From positions 1 through 50,270 of the forward strand of contig JAPKXY010000059.1 of assembly GCA_026394605.1 (NCBI GenBank): DNA of 50,270 bases. Direction: 5' to 3'. Of the stretch, positions 27,501 to 35,824 are shown piece after piece. A model generated the notes under the pieces. The model was not told where the DNA came from, made no database searches, and saw nothing but the letters and a program-made list of their open reading frames with translations. Numbering within the stretch: the stretch's first letter is position 1; the number at the start of each line of letters is the position of its first letter. Made by a program: the position numbers and the translations under genes. This DNA is from Methanoregula sp. (GTDB lineage Archaea > Halobacteriota > Methanomicrobia > Methanomicrobiales > Methanospirillaceae).

Positions 27501-29965
27501 TTGACCGTGCACTCGATACCGATCACGGGTTTGCGGATGCTTATTTCGATAAAGGCAGGGCGCTATCGGAAATGGGCATGTTCCGCGAGGCTATCAAGAC
27601 GTACGACCGTGCAATTGCATTAGAGAAGAGCCGGGCTGATGTCACCTTCCACAAGGGAATCGCGCTTCAGTCACTTGGCAGACATGAGGACGCGATCGTT
27701 GCGTTCAACCGGACACTGGATCTCGATTCCGAAAATGCCGATGCCCGATACCATCGGGGCCTTTCACTTGCCGCTACCGGTAGGCACCTGGATGCGATCG
27801 AAGCTTTCGAGAGCGCGCTTGGTATGATGCCGCGTTCTGTTGATACATGGATCAATCGCGGGAAGGTACTTTCAACGCTTGGGAAGAACAACGATGCTAT
27901 TGAATCCTTTGTCAAGGCGCTTGAACTCGATCCGTCAAACTCTGAGGCCTGGCTCCAGAAAGGGACTGCCCTTTTTTCGCTTGCAAATTATGAGGATGCG
28001 ATTGAAGCTTTCAACAAGGCGCTTGAGATCCGTCCAAATTACGCACAGGCATTCTATAACAAAGGACTGGCACTCTCCAGCATTGGTATGTTCCGCGAAG
28101 CTGTCGCGTCATATGATAATGCCCTTGTGATCCAGCCTGATTTCATTGAGGCGCTCGAACGTAAAGGAAGAGCACTTACTCATCTCGGAGACTACGAGGA
28201 AGCAATCACCTGTCTGGGTCTTGCACTCAGGATCCGTCCCAACCTCGCTTCGCTCTGGACAGCAAAAGGGATCGCTCTCGCCAGGCTCGGCAACAATTCC
28301 GAAGCGATTACATGCTATGACAAAGCACTTGGCATCGACACCAAAGATGCCGGTGCATATTACCACCGCGGCGTTTCGTTCCTCTACCTGGGCAGGTTCC
28401 AGGATGCAATGAAAAATCTGGATGCAGCATTAGTCCAGAAACCGGAGTGTGCCGAAGCATCCTATTACAAAGGCAGGGCATTGTCGGGTTTGTCGATGCA
28501 CCAGGAAGCTATCAGTGCCTATGACCGTGCGATTGGAACAAAGGAAAAATTTTCAGAGGCTTTCCTGTACAAGGGTATTGCCCAAACTAGTCTCGCGCGA
28601 TATGACGATGCGATTAATGCATTCGATCATGCGACCGCCCTCGATCCGACATGTACGCTGGCGTACCTGCAAAAGGGAATTGCACTTACCCATCTGGGCC
28701 GGTATGATGAGGCAATTGGATCCTGCGATCAGGTACTATCCCGCAAACCAGACAGCGCTGATGCCCATTACTATAAAGGGCTCGCGCTCGAGCGCAGCAG
28801 CAGGTTTGATGACGCCTATGACGCCTATGATCATGCAATCGCGCTCAATAATTCATTCCCTGCGGCACTCTACCACAAGGGGATCGTTCTTGTGAAGCTC
28901 CGTCGTTTGGAGGATGCGATTGCGGCATTCGATGCTGCTCTCGCTATACAACCTGGGTTCCCCGAAGGACTCTATGAAAAGGGGAGGGTGCTTGCTCTGA
29001 GCGGCGCGTACGATGACGCTATCGCCGTATTTGACCATGCTCTTGCGGCTCACCCGGCTTTTGCTGAAGCAATCTTTGAGAAGGGGAAGGCGCTGTTTGC
29101 GGTGGGGGCGTACGATGATGCAATCGGTGCATTTGATCAGGCGCTGGAAGTAAAACCCGACTGCTATCCAGGTCACTTTATGAAGGGGCGGGCTTACTTT
29201 GAACAGGAACGATTCGATGACGCGATCCGATCCTACGACCGTGCTCTCCAGATCAACCGTCAATCGCCCGAAGCGCATTATTTCAAAGGCGTTGCATTAG
29301 CGGCGCTTGAACTGCACCAGGACGCGATTCAGTCGTACGATCGTGCGCTCGAACTCGATCATGCCTACCCGGCGGCATTCAGCCACAAAGGGATCTCCCT
29401 TGCCGAACTCGGGCTGTTCCGTGATGCAATTGAAGCGTTTGACCGTGCGCTCGAACACGACCGTTCATATGCGGATGCCTATATTGGAAAGGGCAACGCC
29501 TACTACGATACCGGGAAATCCGGTGACGCCCTCCACGCGTATGAGAAAGCGCTGGAGCTTGCGCCGGAAAACGCGGTGGGGTGGACCCGGAAGGGAATGG
29601 CGCTTGCCGCTCTCCAGCGGTTAGAAGAGGCAATTGAGTCCTATGACCGTGCGCTCACGCTCGACCCGGCATTTGCAATCGTCTACTTTACCAAGGGCAG
29701 CGCGCTGGATGAACTCGGCATGTTTGGTGAAGCGGCTGATGCGTATCGCGCAATGACCGAGATCCAGCCGGACTTTGTTGACGCCTGGATACGCAGGGGA
29801 CGATCCCTCTGGCATGCAGGTAACTTCTCAGATGCGCTTGCGTCTTTCAAACGTGCGCTGGAGCTCGACCCTGGACAGAAAGATATCTGGAACGATATCG
29901 GTGCTATACTCGAAAAACTCGGAAAACATGAAGAGGCTCGGATCTGTTACGCGAAAGCAAAGTAA
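18542..29965 (+). CDS. Giant all-TPR protein (3807 residues, about 112 tetratricopeptide repeats)
   Basis: A single intact frame of 3807 residues built solely of canonical 34-residue TPR units, e.g. KGIALYDLGRYDEAIASYEQ, with the expected Leu7-Gly8-Tyr11, Ala20, Phe24, Ala27 and Pro32 pattern. The position-8 Gly of the first unit is residue 13 and that of the last is residue 3787; 3774 is exactly 111 x 34, so 112 units fit with no net insertion or deletion. No signal peptide, membrane helix, enzyme domain or linker is seen; the chain begins MSRTDAEQLLRQG and ends EEARICYAKAK without a capping helix. TPR arrays form right-handed superhelices that bind peptides or proteins, so this should be a very long cytoplasmic scaffold. 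The binding partner is unknown. GGGGG precedes the ATG. Repeats differ at DNA level, so the array is old rather than freshly expanded. Confidence 0.93.
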   Translation: MSRTDAEQLLRQGIELYDLGRYAEAIITFDKALDAFPKFAKANYFKGIALYDLGRYDEAIASYEQAIRTDPSDIHAWYNKAATLAQLGRKEEALEACERLLSIKFDNAEAWILKGISLYELGRFKDAISAYDHALTVDPRHAKVHYNKGIALADLGRHHEAIIAYERAIDLIPTYAKAFYNKGISLYEIGKFDDALTAFERALALDPSDIWVWYFKSFIFTKQERYAEAADAAKRFLDKEPDNPDVWVICGIALFKTGQPKDAILALDRALAKTPLIADAWLYKGISSNDLFKYDDAIAALSKAAELSPANAQAYFQRGIAYRNLKKFSEAAQDFDRALSFDPDNPEIAFQKGATSIHIHRYDDALEALNRTLRIKTTDARALYLKGIALTKLGRHREAIDAFENAITQDTGCAAAAYHQGVCYSGLGRFADAIAAFDRAVRINPSFALAVYHKGFALARLGKNEDAIHEFDRTVAIKPDYAPAYHQKGMICAKLGRYQDAINAFDKSVEIKPGFAQAYYDKGMALVKLDRYPDAIDAFDAALSLNENYVNAQFNRGCALLLLERYDEAVRAFDRTLEIDPAYTQALINKGTTLMRMERYSDAVATFDALLATTPELLAALYEKGIALTKLGQSREAVLVLNAALEQNPALTDGWMYKGIALADQGLHDEAIAALDTSIRINPSIKEALIRRGISLVSLCRFDEAIDGFNRSLELAPNDALAWCYKGIALSRLERFDEAIRAFDKAIENDRRCARAYFEKGDALSHLNRHLESVVAYDKVLEIKPDHARAHYQKGVALAQKERYDEAITAFDSALALDPKNAPGYLYLGIALAGRERYEEAIRAFERTLSLSPGNASAHYYQGIAHIQCGHYDEAVSAFDHALELDPENAMVYYYKGVAFLQVKRYEEAIAAFTKASDMDSSLSDAWMYLGIALYQLQRFDESIRILDKSLASTPSSVEALMYRGNSFLKLSRFTEAAETFDRVLSLNPLLVDAWMQKGNASYEMGRKQDALNAYTKALEVDPTRPDGWTRKGQALYDIGRLQDALGAYNKALDLNPSLANVWMSRGDVLNELGKTKEAITSYQKSLNINPEQVSGWIRKGKSFYDLGRYQDSIDALDNAIALDQRSIDAYYHKGLALEKINRDDEAITVYDLLLEIEPEYADAHLHRGIVLAQTGRNEDAISAFDRTIQLKPSFAQAWYFKGRSLIEKGRYQDALDVFSRALDIEPAYTDVHYFRGFSFLKLGRYAEAIDAFDTNLAKDTSNAQGYLYKGIALSKVQRYEESLATFERTLVYDPENPLAYYHRGRVFSELERYNDAIDAFERTLALKPKYNDARMRMGIALYHLGRLNDAILEFDRVLSDNPNNFHAYYQKGRTLFDLGHYLEALDSYDRALELDSHYTDAFYHKGMALSALERFDEAIPAFDNAIKLDPHLALAHFHRGIALASTGNHQGAVDAFGRTIALIPKYAPAAYHRGLELAALGLFNDAVETFDRALEIDPQMADAAFQKGLALNELGRYDDSLAAFEQAIAFNPAYAQAWYRKGTALAATGRYEEAVGAFDTSLQYDDANPQAYYDRGIAQINLNRHLDAIASFDQVLKFIPNYVPAFFYKGIALAQIGMHTEAAFAFNIALEINPNDAAAAFHKGVALANCSDHTAALEAFDASLSIDPENADTLYHKGMSLADVGQPLNAVSMFDAALRIDPASASTHFEKGRSLSALGHYDNAILSFDQSLALDPNHALAYYEKGLALAHSERYDDAVAAYNQAIYLNSSDVRFLIDKGEALYLLRRFEDVIDACDQAIAFEPENIYAHTTKGRALIQTGRFEDAVIAFDRALEQDNSPALLWACKGYSLYRLQRFKEAIESFGKALKREPAHSLSLHYRGKAYLRIKRFNEALGMFDRMLGVDEGHKEAWYCKGTCLDQLGRHDEALVAFNTVISLDRSCRPAWYQKGIVLNTLGQYEEAVLACDLVLEQSPAIIGCAYQKGFALAHLSRHEDAIAAFDVALSQNPKDSEALYRKGISLHTLGKYQDSVTVLERSSALKPDQAPVLFILGESLSHLNQFDDAIAAFERAHALDPTCARAVFGKGSALFALGRYEDALGAFDNALTITPSFADAAFSKGCALAQLNRHKDAVKAFEYVLGIMPDHAPSYYHRGLSLASLGRHEKAIASFNDALSLDPVLNEVHYHAGLSYLNLGKYNDACSAFDRALEHMPGNAPLLFSKGRALAKLGRYEDALLAIDASLALENNDAQVWVLHGRMYLELGRHEKSLESFDRAIALQPENSSAWYLKGKAFGELGNMTEALRCYDQVITLDPACAMAWFRKGAALASTAQYAPAVEMLHTALQLKPRYANGWCDLAFALSELGNYDEAVAAYDRAIAINPNYTNAYYDKGLTLILLGRHPEAVAAFNEMIIIDPKFADAYHYKGISLLHMDRKRDAVAAFDEALVINPASVKTSYQKGVVLSDLHEHEAAIAAFNQTIEHDSTFTKAHLGKGLVLATLGRYDEAIREFDVTIDQDPESYIAHEQKGSALAKSGRFGDAILEFSRAVSIDEHHKDTHYELGNALVALEKYEDAVSAFDRALSLDSGFAEVLLAKGVALGHLGKHEEALAVFEVTLSLVPSSPEAWYQKGLSCVRLGRDGDAVAAFEKVHLLDSRHVAALYCGGSALTRMGRDAEAIRFFDNALALQPNHFPAILEKGKSLARLEHHEEAVPLFEHASSLEPDQAEPYFFKGLSLNALEQYAAAVEAFDRSLELEPANATIHYERARTLARFGKFEDAIVSFDAATSHKPDYGEAFLEKGRAYTALDRYDNAVNAYAHAVDHLTGNAAAFYEKGLALLYTGKYDDAIKAFSRAIEIDPEHIEALYHLGTTYVALRRYQDAVSLLDRLLAITPENSDAWYEKGIAVFRLKKYEDAIMAFEHAAGIKEGYFDALYHRAQSFTRLGRDEDAVIAYNDALRIEPAHAPSLHQKGAALLRLGQYQDAVKAFDRALDTDHGFADAYFDKGRALSEMGMFREAIKTYDRAIALEKSRADVTFHKGIALQSLGRHEDAIVAFNRTLDLDSENADARYHRGLSLAATGRHLDAIEAFESALGMMPRSVDTWINRGKVLSTLGKNNDAIESFVKALELDPSNSEAWLQKGTALFSLANYEDAIEAFNKALEIRPNYAQAFYNKGLALSSIGMFREAVASYDNALVIQPDFIEALERKGRALTHLGDYEEAITCLGLALRIRPNLASLWTAKGIALARLGNNSEAITCYDKALGIDTKDAGAYYHRGVSFLYLGRFQDAMKNLDAALVQKPECAEASYYKGRALSGLSMHQEAISAYDRAIGTKEKFSEAFLYKGIAQTSLARYDDAINAFDHATALDPTCTLAYLQKGIALTHLGRYDEAIGSCDQVLSRKPDSADAHYYKGLALERSSRFDDAYDAYDHAIALNNSFPAALYHKGIVLVKLRRLEDAIAAFDAALAIQPGFPEGLYEKGRVLALSGAYDDAIAVFDHALAAHPAFAEAIFEKGKALFAVGAYDDAIGAFDQALEVKPDCYPGHFMKGRAYFEQERFDDAIRSYDRALQINRQSPEAHYFKGVALAALELHQDAIQSYDRALELDHAYPAAFSHKGISLAELGLFRDAIEAFDRALEHDRSYADAYIGKGNAYYDTGKSGDALHAYEKALELAPENAVGWTRKGMALAALQRLEEAIESYDRALTLDPAFAIVYFTKGSALDELGMFGEAADAYRAMTEIQPDFVDAWIRRGRSLWHAGNFSDALASFKRALELDPGQKDIWNDIGAILEKLGKHEEARICYAKAK

Positions 29966-29990
29966 CAAGTTCTTCTCGTTTCTTAAGATC

Positions 29991-30006
29991 TTTTTTTTCT
30001 TTTTTA
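29991..30006 (+). terminator. T-rich terminator after the giant TPR gene
   Basis: Two T-runs, TTTTTTTT and TTTTTT, separated by one C, begin 26 bases after the TPR stop. Oligo-T is a typical archaeal termination signal. Confidence 0.5.
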
Positions 30007-30062
30007 GTGCAATCCGGAGCATATTTTCTTTAAAAGAGATGAAATGAATAACTAAATTGAGG

Positions 30063-30710
30063 TTAATTACTCTTTTTTTTCCTGTGTATCCACCAGCTGA
30101 ATCCTATGATAAAGAAGCAAAAGAGAGCAAGCCACTGGGCGTATTTCACGATAAATGGCGTGCTGGCATCACGGTTTTTTTCAGCAATATGGCGGTTTGC
30201 CTGAAGGTTCGGGTACCTGTAATTGAGTTCTGCGACGCGATCGAATGATTGTATCGCTTCGTCGTACCGGCCCATGGCTGCCAGCGCATATCCCCTGTTA
30301 AACCATGCATCGGCACTTGTCGGATCGATCTCGATCGCACGCTCGTACGCCTTCAGTTCGTCGTCATATCTGCCAAGGTTGTAGAGAATGTAGCCTCGGT
30401 TGATCCACCCCTGTACGTAATTCGGGTTGATTAAAACCGCCTGATCTGATGCCTCGAGAGCATCGTTGTACTGTTTTGCCCTGTTCAGCGCGTCTGCCTT
30501 TTCGTTCCATGCATCAAAATATTCCGGTTCGATGGCGGTTGCATGGTCAAAAGCCAGGATTGCATCGGTGTAATTACCAGACGCAATAAGCGCATGCCCT
30601 GTATCATATAATGTCACTGCTTCACGAGAGTATGCAGATACGGGCCACGTCAAAAAAAAGGTAAGCATTACCATGAAAAAAATGGTTTGGAAAAATTCCT
30701 GTCTCATCAT
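30063..30710 (-). CDS. Small exported, membrane-anchored TPR protein
   Basis: About 215 residues from MMRQEFFQ (ATG 30710, AAGGT upstream); the frame is open 6 codons earlier from a TTG. A signal sequence (FFQTIFFMVMLTFFLTWPVSA) is followed by four TPR units (DTGHALIASGNYTDAILAFD, then ALNRAKQYNDALEASD, YILYNLGRYDDELKAYER, YALAAMGRYDEAIQSFDR). A C-terminal helix (WLALFCFFIIGFSWWI) ends in the basic tail HRKKKSN. The TPR part therefore faces outside, anchored in the membrane. It converges with the giant TPR gene and shares the same repeat style, which may reflect common origin. Function unknown. Confidence 0.82.
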   Translation of the reverse strand: MMRQEFFQTIFFMVMLTFFLTWPVSAYSREAVTLYDTGHALIASGNYTDAILAFDHATAIEPEYFDAWNEKADALNRAKQYNDALEASDQAVLINPNYVQGWINRGYILYNLGRYDDELKAYERAIEIDPTSADAWFNRGYALAAMGRYDEAIQSFDRVAELNYRYPNLQANRHIAEKNRDASTPFIVKYAQWLALFCFFIIGFSWWIHRKKKSN

Positions 30711-30924
30711 AATTACCTTACATATCAATTACCTATCATCTGGCTCTGTAGAAAACCTTATTTCATTCAACCATTCTCTCAACTTTTTCCACAGATATCG
30801 CATCGTGGGGGTCGCCTCAGCGGCGGGGGGTGAGCTGGAGGCGAAACCCCCAGGAGCGTCTTTACAAACATATCCTGTACGATTTCTACAGAGCCTATCA
30901 TCTAATATTTTATGAACTGCCTCA

Positions 30925-31899
30925 TCACAATTTTTCCAGCACCAGCACCCGCCGTGTCAGGCTCTTGTGCACTCTCTGTTCATGGCGCTGGATTATCCGC
31001 ATATGCCGTGCTGCAATGTCACTTATATCCCGGTGAGCGACGACAACTGCCCGCTTTCCTGGTTTCAACACCCTGTCGAGTTCCCGGAGCGTGTCGTCAT
31101 AGAGGCGTTCAACGGTATGATCCTTTTTAATAGAGACAGACTGCCCGTAGGGGAGATCAGTCACAATAGCATCTACCGATACATCTTGGAGTGGCAGGTG
31201 GACCGAGTCAGCAAGGATCGAGTCGCCTGCTGGCATGTTCTGCCTGCTCCCTTTGACCATTATCGGATCGAAATCACTTCCTATAGCATTGATGCCCATC
31301 AACCCGGACTCGATTAGGATCCCTCCTGTTCCGCAGAAAGGATCAAGAAGCAGATCTCCTTTTTGTGCACAGGAGATGTTAACGAGTGCCCGCGCCATCC
31401 GCGGCATCATCACACCCGGATGAAAGAAGGAACGATTGCCGGGGTTTCGCCGATCATAGCCCCCGCGGTCGATGGTGAAGAGCACTCTGCCAAAATAGCA
31501 TCGGTCTTCGGATAAAATTGCACGGAACTCAATTTCCGGAACATCAAGTGATACTGGTCCCTTGATCATCGTGCCGATCAGTCGTTCGAGTTCCTGCTGC
31601 GAGCACTGCTGCACCATTCTTGTATCACCGGCATGCACTTTCTTCGCACGACCGGCGAATGGTTGCTCTGATTCAATAGCAAGCTCTTCAAGCAGCTCAG
31701 AAAAAGCCCCAAACTCCGGTCTACATTCACCGAGGTATTCCAGAACACGATGGGTCATTGCAAGCCGGCAGGCTGTGGCAGGCTCAGGGGAATTAACAAG
31801 CGCCACCTGCGCACGCTTGTCGAGTACAGTGCCGATACAGTCAATCTCGGCAAATGGAATCGTCGGATTTTCCCCGGAAAGCTCGAGGAGCAGCTTCAT
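30925..31899 (-). CDS. tRNA (guanine(10)-N2)-dimethyltransferase (TrmG10/Trm11 family)
   Basis: 324 residues. Methylates N2 of G10 in tRNA. The N-terminal 150 residues correspond to the THUMP-containing RNA-binding part. From about 165 the Rossmann methyltransferase begins: HPGVMMPRMARALVNIS, SAM motif DPFCGTGGILIE, SDFDPIMVKGSRQN and the catalytic N2-guanine motif TDLPYG. Length agrees with the archaeal enzyme (about 330). Stands alone upstream of and separate from the heat-shock operon. A role on another RNA guanine is possible but less likely. Confidence 0.88.
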   Translation of the reverse strand: MKLLLELSGENPTIPFAEIDCIGTVLDKRAQVALVNSPEPATACRLAMTHRVLEYLGECRPEFGAFSELLEELAIESEQPFAGRAKKVHAGDTRMVQQCSQQELERLIGTMIKGPVSLDVPEIEFRAILSEDRCYFGRVLFTIDRGGYDRRNPGNRSFFHPGVMMPRMARALVNISCAQKGDLLLDPFCGTGGILIESGLMGINAIGSDFDPIMVKGSRQNMPAGDSILADSVHLPLQDVSVDAIVTDLPYGQSVSIKKDHTVERLYDDTLRELDRVLKPGKRAVVVAHRDISDIAARHMRIIQRHEQRVHKSLTRRVLVLEKL

Positions 31900-31973
31900 C
31901 CCTCAGATATATGAATGAGGGACGGAAATAGATTGAGTAAAAAGCAAACACTGAGGATATAAAAAGCGAGGAA

Positions 31974-33116
31974 TTATTTTTTTTCCTTTTTCTTTCCCAT
32001 AAAACCTGAAAAGAATCCTTTTTTATTGCTGCTCTTGTTTTCGAGTTCAAGGATTTTTTTGTAGAGTTCCTTCTCTTCACTACTCACCTGTTTTGGTGTT
32101 ACGATCTTCACCCGGACAAGGAGATCCCCCGGATGTCCGCGACGCTTTACCCCTTCACCGGCAATCCGTAACGCAGTGTTGTTCTGGATACCGGAAGGTA
32201 CCCTGACTTCAATATGCCGTTTTTCAATCGTCTCGATCTCTATTGTAGTACCCAATACTGCCTGTACCGGTGAGATTTCGATGAATGTCTCGAGATTGTC
32301 ATCTACGCGCGTAAACCGTTCATGTGGTTTCACATAGACTTCGATGAACAGGTCACCATTCGGGGCGCCATAATCACCTGCTTCCCCGTATCCATCCATT
32401 CGGAGTCGCATGCCACTTTCGATGCCGGGGGGAATGTGGATGGTGACCTTGCGCTTTGCACGTTTATGCCCGGTACCATGGCATTCTTTGCATTGACGTT
32501 CTGGAATCTTGCCTTTGCCACCACACTGAATGCAGGTTGTCATGCGGATGAACTGCCCAAACGGCGATTGTGATTCCTGACGCATCTGACCGGTCCCCCC
32601 ACACCGCGGGCAGGTGTTCTGCTTCTTTGTGTAACTGCCTGATCCCGCGCAAGCCGGGCATGGTTCTGTGTGCATTACTTCGATATCGCGGTCTGTGCCT
32701 GAAACGGCATCCTCAAGCAGGACCGAAAGGTGCGTGAGCAGGTCAGCACCCGGCTGCGGTCCAGTTCTCCGGTGCCCGCCCCCGCCGAAAAAATCAAAGA
32801 TGTCCCCGAAACCGGAAAAGTCTGTATGGAATCCCCCGCCGCCAAATCCCCCGCCGCCTCCGGTATACGATCCTTTCGAGGCGTTCGTATACGTCTCGTG
32901 GCCCATGTTGTCATACTGCGCACGTTTCTGGGAATCAGAGAGGACACTGTAGGCCTCGTTGATCTTTTTAAATTTTTCCTCTGCACCTGATTCCTTGCTG
33001 ACATCCGGGTGGTACTTACGGGCAAGGTTGCGGTACGCCTTTTTGACTTCCTTGTCGTCGGCATTCCTGGGTATGCCGAGAATGTCATAGTAGTCGCCAG
33101 AACCCATCCGGGTCAC
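31974..33116 (-). CDS. dnaJ: Chaperone DnaJ (type I Hsp40)
   Basis: 380 residues. Delivers unfolded clients to DnaK and stimulates its ATPase. J domain at 1-70 with HPD in RKYHPDV, a Gly/Phe-rich segment ([15 protein letters not shown]), then four zinc-binding CxxCxGxG motifs ([32 protein letters not shown]) and the C-terminal client-binding domains. The ATG overlaps the dnaK stop by 4 bases, so the order is grpE-dnaK-dnaJ, translated in coupling. Archaeal DnaK systems are thought to be of bacterial origin. Confidence 0.97.
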   Translation of the reverse strand: MTRMGSGDYYDILGIPRNADDKEVKKAYRNLARKYHPDVSKESGAEEKFKKINEAYSVLSDSQKRAQYDNMGHETYTNASKGSYTGGGGGFGGGGFHTDFSGFGDIFDFFGGGGHRRTGPQPGADLLTHLSVLLEDAVSGTDRDIEVMHTEPCPACAGSGSYTKKQNTCPRCGGTGQMRQESQSPFGQFIRMTTCIQCGGKGKIPERQCKECHGTGHKRAKRKVTIHIPPGIESGMRLRMDGYGEAGDYGAPNGDLFIEVYVKPHERFTRVDDNLETFIEISPVQAVLGTTIEIETIEKRHIEVRVPSGIQNNTALRIAGEGVKRRGHPGDLLVRVKIVTPKQVSSEEKELYKKILELENKSSNKKGFFSGFMGKKKEKK

Positions 33117-34966
33117 TCTTCTTTGACTTTGAAGTCCGCGTTGACGACGTCATCATTTTGCTTTTTTTCGGACGAGCGTGTATCTGATGTTGCACCTGCA
33201 GTCTGCTGCTTTGCCATCTGTTCTTCCTGTATTTTCTGGTACAACTTGGTGGTTGCGGCATACACGCTTTCGGTGAGTGCGTCCATTGCCTTCCTGATAT
33301 CATCGAGATTGTCACCAGGAAGGGTCTTTTTGACCGCTTCAATACCCTCTTCAATTTTGGTCTTGTCGGCAGGTTCGAGCTTCTCAGCGTTCTCTTTGAG
33401 CATTTTCTCTGCAGAAAAAACCGCCATATCAGCCTGGTTGCGCAGCTCGATCTCGTCCCGCTTCTTCTTATCCTCTTCCTCGAATTTTTTAGCGTCGTTC
33501 ATCGCATGCTTGATGTCGTCCTCAGAGAGCTTGCGATCGCCTTTGATCGAGATCGCCTGCTGGTTTCCGGTCCCGAGATCTTTTGCAGACACATGGATAA
33601 TGCCATTTGAATCGATGTCAAATGTCACCTCGATCTGCGGGATCCCGCGGGGTGCCGGAGGGATGCCGGTGAGCTGGAATTTTCCCAGAGTGAAGTTGTC
33701 CTTGGCGAGAGCCCGCTCACCCTGCACTACATGAATCTCGACACTGGTCTGCCCATCGGCAGCGGTGGAGAAGATCTGGCTCTTTCTCGTGGGGATCGTG
33801 GTGTTGCGTTCAATCAGCTTGGTCGCGATCCCGCCTAATGTCTCAATACCAAGGGTGAGCGGCGTGACATCCAGAAGCACGATATCTTTTGTTTCCCCTG
33901 TTAACACTGCCCCCTGGATTCCGGCACCGAGCGCGACACACTCGTCAGGATTGATCCCCTTGTCCGGCTCCTTACCCAGCAGTTTTTTCACGGTTTCCTG
34001 AACGAGCGGGACCCGTGTTGAACCTCCGACAAGCAGGACGTGGTCAATGTCCTTGGGCTCCAACTTTGCGTCACTCATCGCCTGTTTTACCGGACCAACA
34101 GTCAATTCAACAAGATCACCGATCAACTGTTCGAGTTTTGCCCGCGTGAGATCGATATTGAGGAACTTGGGACCACTTGAACTGGTCGTGATATAGGGAA
34201 GATTGAGATTGGTAGACTGCCGCGACGAGAGTTCAATTTTTGCATTTTCAGCGGCTTCGCGCAAGCGCTGCATCGCGTAGGGATCATTGCGCAGGTCAAT
34301 GCCCTCCTTCTTTTTGAACCCATCAACAAGGTAGTCCATCACCCTTTTGTCGAAATCGTCACCGCCGAGGTGGTTGTTACCTGCGGTTGATTTGACCTCA
34401 AAAACCCCGTCGCCAAGTGTCAGGATCGAGACATCGAACGTGCCACCACCAAGATCATAAACGAGCACGGTGGCGTCTGCTTCCTTGTCGATACCATAGG
34501 CAAGTGCACTGGCGGTCGGTTCGTTGATAATCCTCAGGACGTCCAGTCCCGCGATCTTCCCTGCGTCATTTGTCGCCGTCCGCTGGGCGTCATTGAAGTA
34601 TGCTGGTACTGTGACAACCGCTTTTACGATCTTCTCGCCAAGATACGCTTCTGCGTCCATCTTCATTTTTTGAAGGATCATCGCAGAGATCTCCTGGGGG
34701 GTGTACTCTTTGGTGTCGATTTTTATCTTCTCGGTCGTCCCCATCTTCCTTTTAATGGACTGGATGGTGCGCTGCGGGTTGGTGATTGCCTGTCGCTTGG
34801 CGAGGCTCCCGACAAGCCTCTCTCCCTCTTTTGTAAACGCAACGATCGACGGGGTGATGCGTCCTCCTTCGGCATTGGGGATCACAATAGCTTTTCCCGC
34901 CTCCATGATGGACATGCAGGAAAATGTTGTCCCCAGATCAATTCCCAGAACTTTTTCTTTTGCCAT
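33113..34966 (-). CDS. dnaK: Chaperone DnaK (Hsp70)
   Basis: 617 residues. ATP-driven foldase working with DnaJ and GrpE. Opens [18 protein letters not shown], with phosphate motif [14 protein letters not shown], adenosine motif [11 protein letters not shown] and the interdomain linker [14 protein letters not shown], followed by the beta-sandwich substrate domain and a helical lid ending in a charged tail. The N-terminal domain lacks the roughly 24-residue insert of Proteobacteria, as usual for archaeal and Gram-positive DnaK. GGAGG lies before the ATG, 2 bases past the grpE stop. Confidence 0.97.
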   Translation of the reverse strand: MAKEKVLGIDLGTTFSCMSIMEAGKAIVIPNAEGGRITPSIVAFTKEGERLVGSLAKRQAITNPQRTIQSIKRKMGTTEKIKIDTKEYTPQEISAMILQKMKMDAEAYLGEKIVKAVVTVPAYFNDAQRTATNDAGKIAGLDVLRIINEPTASALAYGIDKEADATVLVYDLGGGTFDVSILTLGDGVFEVKSTAGNNHLGGDDFDKRVMDYLVDGFKKKEGIDLRNDPYAMQRLREAAENAKIELSSRQSTNLNLPYITTSSSGPKFLNIDLTRAKLEQLIGDLVELTVGPVKQAMSDAKLEPKDIDHVLLVGGSTRVPLVQETVKKLLGKEPDKGINPDECVALGAGIQGAVLTGETKDIVLLDVTPLTLGIETLGGIATKLIERNTTIPTRKSQIFSTAADGQTSVEIHVVQGERALAKDNFTLGKFQLTGIPPAPRGIPQIEVTFDIDSNGIIHVSAKDLGTGNQQAISIKGDRKLSEDDIKHAMNDAKKFEEEDKKKRDEIELRNQADMAVFSAEKMLKENAEKLEPADKTKIEEGIEAVKKTLPGDNLDDIRKAMDALTESVYAATTKLYQKIQEEQMAKQQTAGATSDTRSSEKKQNDDVVNADFKVKEE

Positions 34967-34968
34967 AG

Positions 34969-35511
34969 TTAGTCCTCCATACGTTCGTTATCCTTCTTTT
35001 TTGAAACCGCAACTTTTGCAAATCGTATGACCTTTTCATGCATCCGGTACCCGCGGGCAACTTCATCGATCACCATTCCCTCGTCCTTGTCAGAAGGGAT
35101 ATGGGCGATCGCCTCGTGCTCGGCAGGGTTAAATTTTTTTGCCAGTGCATCTATGGGACTGATGCCGTGGCGTTGCAGGATGGCAGAACAGAGCTCCCGG
35201 ATCTGCACAAGACCCTCACGCAGATGAGTATCCTCAGATTGTAGTGCACGCTCGAGATTCTCAACCACCTCCAGCATGTCAAGGGCAAACCGCTCGTTTG
35301 CGAAATTTTTGATGGTCTCGTGTTCCCGGGATGTCCTCTTCCTGAAGTTGTCGAAATCTGCAGCAAGCCTGAGAAACCGATCATTCAGATCGTCATACTG
35401 TTTTCTCAGATCGTCAATGTCTGACAGTGGCGGAACCGGTTGTTCTGTCGCCACGCCACTCCCGGCAGAAAATTCATCCTTTTCTGCAGGGTCCTTGACA
35501 TCCTCTCCCAT
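34969..35511 (-). CDS. grpE: Nucleotide exchange factor GrpE
   Basis: About 180 residues from [12 protein letters not shown]. Releases ADP from DnaK. An acidic disordered start is followed by a long coiled-coil helix ([19 protein letters not shown], then [20 protein letters not shown]) and the beta-wing ending HPSDK-like [19 protein letters not shown] and [16 protein letters not shown]. The frame stays open to 35595; a TATA box at 35555-35563 puts transcription start near 35533, so starts upstream of 35535 are unlikely. ATG 35535 would be leaderless; ATG 35511 gives a short leader. First gene of the grpE-dnaK-dnaJ operon. Confidence 0.93.
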   Translation of the reverse strand: MGEDVKDPAEKDEFSAGSGVATEQPVPPLSDIDDLRKQYDDLNDRFLRLAADFDNFRKRTSREHETIKNFANERFALDMLEVVENLERALQSEDTHLREGLVQIRELCSAILQRHGISPIDALAKKFNPAEHEAIAHIPSDKDEGMVIDEVARGYRMHEKVIRFAKVAVSKKKDNERMED

Positions 35512-35554
35512 ACTACATCCCATTCGATGTTCCATTATCTGTTGTATTGTAGTT

Positions 35555-35563
35555 CTATATAAA
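35555..35563 (-). promoter_or_regulatory. TATA box of the grpE-dnaK-dnaJ operon
   Basis: TTTATATAG on the minus strand, a close match to the archaeal TATA consensus, about 20 bases before ATG 35535 and 44 before ATG 35511. No HrcA-type CIRCE element is seen. Confidence 0.55.
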
Positions 35564-35824
35564 TTTTCACTTAATGCATCGTCGATAACAGTCATTGTTC
35601 CAATTTAAAAAAAATACTAAAAAATTTTATCGTTATGTAAATTCTCATGATAGTATTCTGTTTTTGCTATCACTGCCTTCTGTAAGAAAGTCTACTCCAA
35701 ATACAAAAAACTGTAAAAGATCTGCCTTAAAACAAGGTCATGGATAGTGCCATTTGCTATCAATTTTTTAAAATGTTTTTCCTTCCTGCATACCTTTTTT
35801 TCCTTCCTTGTACATGTATTGACC

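Noticed and set aside
18542-29965. The long regular repeat region as a satellite or CRISPR-like array
   Set aside because: The 102-base periodicity is that of coding TPR units with an open frame and diverged DNA, without spacers or identical repeats. No CRISPR array is seen in the window.
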